NCBI GenBank assembly: GCA_015061685.1
Contig: SUWD01000019.1
Location: 1 to 47,302, forward strand
DNA length: 47,302 bases
Source: Lentisphaerota bacterium
GTDB taxonomy: Bacteria > Verrucomicrobiota > Lentisphaeria > Victivallales > Victivallaceae
Direction: 5' to 3'
Shown here one piece after another: positions 40,860 through 47,302 of this stretch. Made by a program: the position numbers and the translations under genes. The notes beneath the pieces are model-generated. The model saw nothing but the letters and a program-made list of their open reading frames with translations. It did no database searches and had not been told where the DNA came from. Positions within the stretch are counted from its first letter, which is position 1. Each line of letters begins with the position of its first letter.

Positions 40860-41870
40860 ATGAATGTTCTGGAGTATGAAAAACTTTATCCTTTGAAATT
40901 CCGCCCGATATACATGGAAAGAGTCTGGGGCGGAAATATGATCAGCGAAGTTTTCAACCGGGAGCTGCCTCCCCACGATGCCCCCATCGGAGAATCATGG
41001 GAACTGGTTGACCGTCCGGAGGTCAAAAGTGTGGTTTCCGAGGGCGAACTTGCCGGTGAAACTCTGCATGATCTGCTTGCCGTTTACGGCAGAAAACTTG
41101 TCGGCGGTAAAGGCGGAAACTGCAAAGAATTTCCTCTGATGGTCAAATTGATCGACGCCGGGGAGCGTTTGAGTTTGCAGGTGCATCCGGATGAAAATGC
41201 CTGCCGTCTGATCGGTGACGGAGCTGAACCCAAAACCGAAATGTGGTATGTCATTGCTGCCCGTTCCGGTGCGAAAATTTTTGCCGGTTTGGATCGCAGT
41301 GCGACCAAAGTCCAGCTTATGGACATGCTTGATTCGCCGGATGTGGAAAGTCTGATGCAGGTTTACCGTTCCCAGCCGGGAGATGCTTACTATATAACTT
41401 CCGGTACATTGCACGCCATCGGAGCGGGCAATCTTATCCTGGAAATCCAGCAGAACAGCGACACGACCTACCGGGTCAATGACTGGGGCAGGGTCGGTAC
41501 GGACGGCAAACCCCGGACACTGCACAAAGAGCAGGGGCTGAAGTCGATCAACTTCACCAACCGCACCAGTCCCCGGGTTCCCGGTTCGGTGGAGGTGCGT
41601 AATTACAACCGCAAACTGGATGTGGTGAAACTTTGTCCCTACTTCAAAGTATCGGATCTGCGTCTTTGCAGCAGCTGGATGGATGACACTTTGCCGGGAG
41701 ACAGTTTCCATCTGCTTTCGGCGGTGAAAAACAGAGTGAAAGTCGGCAGAGATGATCTGACGGCGGTGGTTTCTCCGGGGGAAACGGTATTGATTCCGGC
41801 GTGTTTCGGACTTTACACGGTTACTCCGCTGGATGAGGGTGAAGCAGTTGTGGTTAAAACCACGCTTTGA
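40860..41870 (+). CDS. manA: Mannose-6-phosphate isomerase, class I
   Basis: A 336-residue zinc enzyme interconverting mannose-6-P and fructose-6-P. RPIYMERVWGG and GESWELVDRP open the cupin. Zinc ligands are in LQVHPDE, KTEMWYV and SGTLHAIGAGN, and the catalytic region is EIQQNSDTTYRVNDWGR. Short Bacillus-like type I PMI length. The start is the ATG at 40860; the ribosome site lies in the end of ybgC. It would feed mannose from glycans into glycolysis or supply mannose-6-P for sugar nucleotides. Confidence 0.93.
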   Translation: MNVLEYEKLYPLKFRPIYMERVWGGNMISEVFNRELPPHDAPIGESWELVDRPEVKSVVSEGELAGETLHDLLAVYGRKLVGGKGGNCKEFPLMVKLIDAGERLSLQVHPDENACRLIGDGAEPKTEMWYVIAARSGAKIFAGLDRSATKVQLMDMLDSPDVESLMQVYRSQPGDAYYITSGTLHAIGAGNLILEIQQNSDTTYRVNDWGRVGTDGKPRTLHKEQGLKSINFTNRTSPRVPGSVEVRNYNRKLDVVKLCPYFKVSDLRLCSSWMDDTLPGDSFHLLSAVKNRVKVGRDDLTAVVSPGETVLIPACFGLYTVTPLDEGEAVVVKTTL

Positions 41871-41896
41871 GATATTTGTTGAAAAAGGTGTGAAAA

Positions 41897-43678
41897 ATGA
41901 AATTTTTGAATGACGCAGAAGCGTATTTACGCAGTAAATTTGCCAATTATCCGGCAGAGGATGTATTGACACTTGATCCCTGTCCGGCAGGACAGCAGGG
42001 GGATTTTACCTTGAATTGTTTCCGTATCGGCAAATTTTGCGGCAATCCGATGGCGGCGGCATCCGAGGTGGTTGCTTTCCTTTCCGGTCACGAAGATATT
42101 GAGAGTGTGACCGCAGTAAAAGCTTTCGTCAACATCACGTTGAAACCGGCGGCACTCCACAAGGCTTCATCCGCCGATGCGGCAGCTCTGCTTGACCGGG
42201 GCAAACTTCCGGAAAATGAGAGACGCCGGGTACTGATCGAATTTTCCGCCCCCAATACCAATAAGCCCCAGCATCTCGGACACGTCCGCAACAATACTCT
42301 GGGTATGGCTCTGGGGTCACTGCTCAAAAGAGTCGGACACGATGTCATTGAGATCAATCTGGTCAACGACCGTGGTATCCACATCTGCAAATCCATGCTT
42401 TGTTACCAGCGGGTCGGCAACGGCAGAAATCCGGAGAATACCGGTATCAAAGGTGACCATCTGGTCGGTGATTTCTACGTTGAATACAATAAAATGCTCT
42501 CCGATGAGGTGAAAGCATTGAAATCCGCCCGTCCGGAGTTGGCAGACAAAGGTACCGATGAGCTGTTTCTGGAAACTGAAATCGGTCAGGCAACGCAGAA
42601 GATGCTTCTGGATTGGGAAGCCGGTGACGCCGGTGTCCGGGAATTGTGGCAGATGATGAACAGCTGGGTTTTTGCCGGATTCGCCGAAACTTACAAACGC
42701 ATGGGGATCGACTTCGATCACACTTATTTGGAGAGCGAAACCTATCTTCTGGGCAAAGACATCATTGCCGCCGGACTGGAAAAAGGGGTGTTCACCCGCC
42801 GGGAAGATGGTGCCGTGATCTGTGATCTGGGCAAAATGGGTAAAAAAGTTGTTCTGCGTTCCGACGGAACCAGTGTTTATATCACGCAGGATATCGGTAC
42901 GACCAAGAAAAAATATGACGATTATCATCCGGAAAGCATGGTCTGGGTCGTCGGTGACGAGCAGAATCTGCACTTCCAGATGCTCTTTGAGATCATGAAA
43001 CGTCTGGGCTTTGAATGGGCAAAAGACCTCTACCATCTCTCCTACGGCATGGTAAATCTGCCCAATGGCAGAATGAAAAGCCGTGAGGGTACGGTGGTCG
43101 ATGCCGATGATCTTTTTGATGAAATGTCGCTTCTTGCCCGCAATGCCTGTGCTGAACGCAGCGGCGATGAGGTCAGTGAAGAAGATTTGACCCGCCGGGG
43201 AGAGATAATCGGTCTGGGTGCATTGAAATTCATGCTGCTCAAATTCAATCCCAAAACCACGATCACCTTTGATCCGGCGGCGTCGCTGCGTTTCGAGGGT
43301 GACACCGGACCTTATGTCCAGTATGTTGCCACCCGTATTGCTTCGATCTCCCGCAAAGCTGCGGAAAAAGGTTTTACGGTTTCCGGCGATGCCGACTGGA
43401 GTCTGCTTGGCACGCAGGCAGAGCGTGAACTTGCGGTGAAATTGTACTTCTATCCGTCAATTCTGCACACGGCAGCAGCCAAGCGTGACTGTTCCGGTCT
43501 GGTGGAATATCTGCTTGAATTGGCAAAAGCATTCAACCGTTTCTACCGTGATTGTCCGGTGCTTTCCGCCGGAGATGATGCTCTGGTCAAGGCACGTCTG
43601 GCACTTGCGGATACGGTCAGACAGGTTATTGTTGACGGTCTGCACACACTGACCATCGGTGTTCCGGAGGCGATGTGA
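41897..43678 (+). CDS. argS: Arginyl-tRNA synthetase
   Basis: A 593-residue class I synthetase. It has the HIGH-type motif HLGH at 126-129 in PNTNKPQHLGHVRN, the KMSKS-like loop GRMKSREGTVV near 390 and the C-terminal anticodon-binding DALR domain ending LADTVRQVIVDGLHTLTIGVPEAM. The N-terminal Add-1 domain (~1-85) recognises the tRNA D-loop. AAGGTG precedes the ATG. It is followed at once by the response-regulator gene. Confidence 0.96.
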   Translation: MKFLNDAEAYLRSKFANYPAEDVLTLDPCPAGQQGDFTLNCFRIGKFCGNPMAAASEVVAFLSGHEDIESVTAVKAFVNITLKPAALHKASSADAAALLDRGKLPENERRRVLIEFSAPNTNKPQHLGHVRNNTLGMALGSLLKRVGHDVIEINLVNDRGIHICKSMLCYQRVGNGRNPENTGIKGDHLVGDFYVEYNKMLSDEVKALKSARPELADKGTDELFLETEIGQATQKMLLDWEAGDAGVRELWQMMNSWVFAGFAETYKRMGIDFDHTYLESETYLLGKDIIAAGLEKGVFTRREDGAVICDLGKMGKKVVLRSDGTSVYITQDIGTTKKKYDDYHPESMVWVVGDEQNLHFQMLFEIMKRLGFEWAKDLYHLSYGMVNLPNGRMKSREGTVVDADDLFDEMSLLARNACAERSGDEVSEEDLTRRGEIIGLGALKFMLLKFNPKTTITFDPAASLRFEGDTGPYVQYVATRIASISRKAAEKGFTVSGDADWSLLGTQAERELAVKLYFYPSILHTAAAKRDCSGLVEYLLELAKAFNRFYRDCPVLSAGDDALVKARLALADTVRQVIVDGLHTLTIGVPEAM

Positions 43679-43679
43679 T

Positions 43680-45062
43680 ATGATCCGTCCGGCATTGCTG
43701 ATCGTAGATGATGAATTTGCCACCCGGGAAACTCTGGTCGAGTTTCTCGGGCGTAAGTTTGACGTTGCCGGTGCCGGCAATGGCAGTGATGCCATAAAGC
43801 TGCTTCAGGAACGTGATTTTGATCTGGTGCTTACCGACTTGCGGATGCCGGAAGCTGACGGAATGAGTGTCCTGGAGGCGGCAAAAAGCAAGGCAAGCCG
43901 TCCGAAGTGTATCATGCTCACAGCATTCGGTTCGATCACCGATGCGGTAAAGGCGATGAAAAACGGGGCATTTGATTTTATCAGCAAGCCGGTGGAGCTT
44001 TCCCGGCTGGAAAAGGTGATTGCCGCTGCTTTGAAAGCCAAAGAGGAGGAGAAATCTGCTGCTGTGCCGCAGGAGACATCTCCGGCAGTTGAGAAAGAAA
44101 AAGTTCCCGTTGTGGAAAATGGCGGTATCGTCATGCCCGGAGTCAGAGGCAGTGATCCGATGAAAGCGGTTTATGATACGGCATTGACCGTCGCTCCGAG
44201 CAAATCAACGGTATTGCTTCTGGGTGAAAGCGGCACCGGCAAAGAGGTCGTAGCCCGTTATATCCATGACAACAGCCGCCGGCCGGGGTTGTTTGTGGCG
44301 GTTCATTGTGCGGCGTTGACGGCGACTTTGCTGGAAGATGAGCTTTTCGGACATGAAAAAGGAGCATTCACCAATGCCGTAGCCATGCGCCGGGGCAGAT
44401 TTGAATTAGCTGACCACGGGACGATATTTCTGGATGAGATCGGAGAAATCGATGCGGCAACGCAGGTGAAATTGCTCCGGGTTCTGGAAACCCACGGATT
44501 TGAGCGTTTAGGCGGCAATGAAACGATCAAAAGTGATTTCCGCTTGATAGCGGCGACGAATCGGGATTTGAAAAAGATGGTTGCCGACGGTGAATTCCGG
44601 GAAGATTTGTATTACCGTTTGAGTGTGGTGGATTTGCTTCTGCCGCCGTTACGGGAAAGGAAAAAGGAGATCCCCCGGCTGGTTTCGGCGTTTATCAAAG
44701 AGTTTTCGGAAGAAAACATGAAAGATATTCAGGGAATCTCTCCTGAAGCACTGGAGCTGTTGAGTGCTTACGACTGGCCGGGCAACATCCGTGAATTGCG
44801 TAATTGTGTAGAAAGAATGGTGGTTCTGGCATCCGGCAATACTTTGGAGTTGTCCGATGTGCCGGTTCTGAAAAAAAGTGAAATTATCCAGCCGGAAGAA
44901 AATGAAAAAACGGCAGCTGATCCGTTGAATTTGGAAAATTCCGAAAAAGAATTGATCCGCAAAGCTCTTGCCGAGTGCGGCAATAATCGTGCCGCCGCCG
45001 CAAGAAAACTGGGTATCAGCCGGAGAACTTTATACCGTAAACTGGAAAATCTGGATATGTGA
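43680..45062 (+). CDS. NtrC-family response regulator with altered sigma54-contact loop
   Basis: A 460-residue protein. The receiver domain has acidic pocket VDDE (D10, D11) and phosphoacceptor D53 in LTDLRMP, with the conserved Lys in SKPVELS. A variable linker (~118-150) precedes the AAA+ domain with Walker A GESGTGKE near 181, GAFTNA at about 228-233, Walker B TIFLDEIGEI and PLRERKKEIP. A Fis-type HTH ends the protein (NNRAAAARKLGISRRTLYRKL). The sigma54-contact loop is normally GAFTGA; the fifth residue here is Asn. The start ATG at 43680 overlaps the argS stop region with GGAGG inside argS. No kinase gene is adjacent. Confidence 0.92.
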   Translation: MIRPALLIVDDEFATRETLVEFLGRKFDVAGAGNGSDAIKLLQERDFDLVLTDLRMPEADGMSVLEAAKSKASRPKCIMLTAFGSITDAVKAMKNGAFDFISKPVELSRLEKVIAAALKAKEEEKSAAVPQETSPAVEKEKVPVVENGGIVMPGVRGSDPMKAVYDTALTVAPSKSTVLLLGESGTGKEVVARYIHDNSRRPGLFVAVHCAALTATLLEDELFGHEKGAFTNAVAMRRGRFELADHGTIFLDEIGEIDAATQVKLLRVLETHGFERLGGNETIKSDFRLIAATNRDLKKMVADGEFREDLYYRLSVVDLLLPPLRERKKEIPRLVSAFIKEFSEENMKDIQGISPEALELLSAYDWPGNIRELRNCVERMVVLASGNTLELSDVPVLKKSEIIQPEENEKTAADPLNLENSEKELIRKALAECGNNRAAAARKLGISRRTLYRKLENLDM

Positions 45063-45081
45063 TCAAAAAAGGAGTGAGGTT

Positions 45082-46332
45082 ATGTCCGTTTTTAAGACTC
45101 AAGCGTGGAAAGATGCTGTTGACAAGGTTAATTATGATGAAAATCTGGTTCCGGAGCGGGAGATCCCGTCCGTTTTGACCAAAGCAGACGGCAGCAAAGT
45201 TGCCAATGCCTGGGAGTGGATGAGCGTCCGCCGCCCGGAAGTGCTGGATTTCTACACCCGTGAAGTTTACGGTGAATTTCCTCCCCGTCCGGAGGAGATG
45301 ACAAGCGAAATTGTCAATGTGAAAAATGACGCTCTGGACAATACTGCGATCCGCAAAGAGATCAAAGTGACCTTCCGTCAGGGGGATTTGAGCCACAGTT
45401 TGATGATGCTGGTCTATATTCCCAAAGAAGCACCGGAAAAAGTTCCGGTTTTTCTGGGGTTGAATTTCAAAGGCAATCACGCCACGACCGATGAAACAGA
45501 TGTATTGGAAACCGGCAGGGATACCGACGGCAATCTGGTGGAACTCGCCAGAGGGGTTCAGTGTGAACGCTGGGAATTCAAGAAAGCCGTTGCCCGCGGC
45601 TTTGCTGTTGCTACTTGCTGTTACCATGACATATTCCCGGATTTTCCGACGGATGAAGCGTGGCGGCAGAGCATTTACCGGATCTTCTATCCGGAGATGA
45701 TTCCTGCTGAATTAAATAAGAAACACTCTGCTATCGGGGCGTGGGCATGGGGATTGAGCCGTATGCTGGATGTCCTGGAGGGTGAAAAATTGATCGACTG
45801 CCGCAGGGCAGGGGTGTGCGGTCACTCCCGTTTGGGCAAGACTTCTTTGTGGTGCGGGGCGAATGACCTGCGTTTTCAGGTGGTTGCGAGCAATGATTCC
45901 GGCCATGGCGGATCGGCACTTTTCAAACGTAATCTGGGAGAGAGCATTACGATTTTGAATATGGCATTCCCGCACTGGTTCGTATCTGGTTTTGAGCAGT
46001 ATAATGATAAAGATGCCGACTTGCCGTTTGATCAGAATTTCCTGATGGCACTGATTGCCCCCCGGATGTTGTGCATCGGCAGTGCCACGGAAGACTTGTG
46101 GGCGGATCCCAAGGGCGAATTTCTTGCCGGGGTGTACGCTTCGGAGGTCTATCGCCTTTTCGGAGTACCGGGAATGCCGGTAACGGAACACCCTGCAGCC
46201 GATGTCAATGTGACCGGCGAAATCAGTTACCACATGCGTACCGGTGTGCATAATATACTGTGGCAGGACTGGGATCACTACTTTGAAGCGGCGGAAAAGT
46301 TTTTCGGCATAAAACCGGATCGTTGTATATAA
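45082..46332 (+). CDS. CE15-like alpha/beta-hydrolase (acetyl xylan / glucuronoyl esterase family)
   Basis: A 416-residue alpha/beta-hydrolase starting at the ATG at 45082 with AGGAGTGAGG upstream. The nucleophile elbow is GVCGHSRLGKTSLWCGA near 244-260 (Ser in GHSRLGK, the CE15 form GCSRxGK). It is followed by VVASNDSGHGGSALFKR and the C-terminal DWDHYFEAAEKFFG that supplies the catalytic His. FWLGLNFKGNH-like text appears as VFLGLNFKGNHATTDE. It has no signal peptide, unlike most glucuronoyl esterases, so it may act on imported fragments or be exported in another way. Substrate is inferred only from the family. Confidence 0.82.
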   Translation: MSVFKTQAWKDAVDKVNYDENLVPEREIPSVLTKADGSKVANAWEWMSVRRPEVLDFYTREVYGEFPPRPEEMTSEIVNVKNDALDNTAIRKEIKVTFRQGDLSHSLMMLVYIPKEAPEKVPVFLGLNFKGNHATTDETDVLETGRDTDGNLVELARGVQCERWEFKKAVARGFAVATCCYHDIFPDFPTDEAWRQSIYRIFYPEMIPAELNKKHSAIGAWAWGLSRMLDVLEGEKLIDCRRAGVCGHSRLGKTSLWCGANDLRFQVVASNDSGHGGSALFKRNLGESITILNMAFPHWFVSGFEQYNDKDADLPFDQNFLMALIAPRMLCIGSATEDLWADPKGEFLAGVYASEVYRLFGVPGMPVTEHPAADVNVTGEISYHMRTGVHNILWQDWDHYFEAAEKFFGIKPDRCI

Positions 46333-46363
46333 TATATATAGTAAAAGAGAAAGATGCCATCTG

Positions 46364-47122
46364 ATGAGAAAAAAATTTCATTTTCTGCTGTTGTTTTTTT
46401 GCGGGATGCTTACACTAAATGCTCAGGAGTATCTTGATTGTGTCCGTAAGGTAAAGGCATATTTGGACAGAAATTATGCTTCCGGTTGGCCGCTTTATGC
46501 CACTGAGGAGCAGAAGTTGCTTGATATTGCTTCTTCCGATAAGAGCCGGAAAGAAAAGGCTGCAGAGATAAGAAAAACATTTCCGAAAGTTTTCGAGTTG
46601 AGCGAAGCGGAGAAAAAATACCTTGCATCTGCCATGGCAGGCGATGCCAAAGCTCAAAATGACTTGGGATGGTGCTACCTGAATGGCGATGGTGTCAAAA
46701 AAGATTACCGGCAGGCAGTTTATTGGTATAAGAAGTCTGCCGCACAGGGAAATATATATGCCCAAAATAACTTGGGATGGTGTTACGAAAATGGCAATGG
46801 CGTTGAAAAAAATCTGAATCAGGCATTTTTCTGGTACAGTAAAGCTGCCAATCAGGGCGAAATGTATGCTCAAAACAACTTGGGATTATGTTATTATTTT
46901 GGCAATGGTGTTGAAAAAAATCTGAATCAGGCATTTTACTGGTTTAAAAAATCTGCAGAGCAGGGGTATTCAGTTGCTCAACATAACGTTGGAGTGTGTT
47001 ATGAAAATGGGTATGGCGTATATAAAGACCGCTATACGGCAGTATCATGGTATCGCAAAGCGGCAGCTCAAGGGTATGAGGATTCCAAAAAAGTTTTGCG
47101 TAATATGGGGTACAGTTACTGA
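46364..47122 (+). CDS. Secreted Sel1-repeat protein
   Basis: A 252-residue protein with a signal peptide (about 1-20, ending LNAQ). After a ~75-residue helical region come four Sel1-like repeats of 36 residues. They share A(Q)xNLGWCYxxGxGVxKxxxQAxxWYxKAAxQG; for example AKAQNDLGWCYLNGDGVKKD, IYAQNNLGWCYENGNGVEKN. SLR solenoids mediate protein contacts. It is probably periplasmic. The weak ribosome site AGAGAAAG precedes the ATG. Its neighbours are an esterase and the yicC-like gene, with no clear shared task. Confidence 0.88.
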   Translation: MRKKFHFLLLFFCGMLTLNAQEYLDCVRKVKAYLDRNYASGWPLYATEEQKLLDIASSDKSRKEKAAEIRKTFPKVFELSEAEKKYLASAMAGDAKAQNDLGWCYLNGDGVKKDYRQAVYWYKKSAAQGNIYAQNNLGWCYENGNGVEKNLNQAFFWYSKAANQGEMYAQNNLGLCYYFGNGVEKNLNQAFYWFKKSAEQGYSVAQHNVGVCYENGYGVYKDRYTAVSWYRKAAAQGYEDSKKVLRNMGYSY

Positions 47123-47203
47123 TCGCTGCTGAAAAAAAGGTTGTTTTCCCCGGTGAAACACTGATTTCAGGTGGGAAAATTGAAAAAATCTTTAAAAGTG
47201 TCC

Positions 47204-47231
47204 TTGCAAAAGTTCCGTTGTGTGTTATATT
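47204..47231 (+). promoter_or_regulatory. Promoter of the yicC-like gene
   Basis: TTGCAA (47204-47209), a 16-bp spacer and TATATT (47226-47231), with TGTGT before the -10. Confidence 0.65.
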
Positions 47232-47275
47232 ATGATTCTGTTGCGTCTGATGAGGGCAAACGGCTGATTGATACG

Positions 47276-47302
47276 ATGACCGGTTTTGGTCAAGCGGAAA
47301 TA
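47276..47302 (+). CDS. YicC-family protein, 5' end only
   Basis: The last 27 bases read MTGFGQAEI, which matches the invariant start of the YicC/YloC endoribonuclease family (usually MIxSMTGFGRAE). An in-frame CTG at 47264 would add LIDT and fit the family even better, with GAGGG about 7 bases upstream; the ATG at 47276 is the conservative start. The gene runs off the window. Confidence 0.7.

Overview
The window looks like a chromosomal piece from a PVC-superphylum bacterium, most likely a Lentisphaerae (Victivallis-like) gut anaerobe. The grounds are a DUF1549/DUF1553 - DUF1501 - pre-peptidase-C operon (typical of Planctomycetes, Verrucomicrobia and Lentisphaerae), secreted glycan-active proteins of the DUF6259 and SGNH types, AIDA-type adhesin repeats and a BspA-like leucine-rich-repeat protein. 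The assignment is inference; there is no rRNA gene to confirm it.

Layout. (1) 0.2-13.5 kb, all minus strand: a glycan and surface block with an alpha-galactosidase-like GH36 enzyme, a cytosolic 5'-nucleotidase, a secreted SGNH esterase, a large secreted DUF6259 protein, and the PPC/DUF1501/DUF1549-DUF1553 trio. (2) 13.5-19.9 kb: an AT-rich accessory block full of repeated non-coding modules. It holds an 895-residue secreted protein with AIDA repeats and one intact plus two decayed copies of a metallopeptidase-like domain. Facing it is a minus-strand cassette of two tiny membrane peptides, a secreted zinc-ribbon protein and a SprT-like membrane metallopeptidase. The block ends at a tRNA-His gene carrying a duplicated ~294-bp tail. 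(3) 20-21.1 kb: a GcvH-like protein lacking its lipoyl lysine, an HPr-like protein and a DUF486 membrane protein. (4) 21.6-29.2 kb: the replication region, with dnaA, an AT-rich gap that may be oriC, comF-yraN-prmC, a solo ATP-cone protein, dnaN and recF. (5) 29.2-33.8 kb, minus strand: an orphan DNA methyltransferase, a CBS/DRTGG family II pyrophosphatase and a ClC transporter. (6) 34-47.3 kb, plus strand: aspS with a secreted unknown and a lytic transglycosylase, paaK, a BspA-like protein, ybgC-manA-argS and an NtrC-type regulator, a CE15-like esterase, a Sel1 protein and the first codons of a yicC-like gene.

Gene direction is almost wholly minus on the left and mainly plus on the right of the dnaA-dnaN area, as expected around a replication origin. 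Many promoters share one shape: TTGMAA, 16-17 bp, then TATATT, often with a TGTG or GGTG just upstream of the -10. Several intergenic repeats (a 100-bp tandem hairpin family, a ~123-nt palindrome, inverted GAGGCAATTTCAAAAC elements, the tRNA-His tail duplication) are not explained by any gene.

Most promising for novelty: the triple-domain metallopeptidase-like protein, the microprotein/SprT cassette, and the GcvH-like protein with Arg in place of the lipoyl Lys beside an HPr-like protein.
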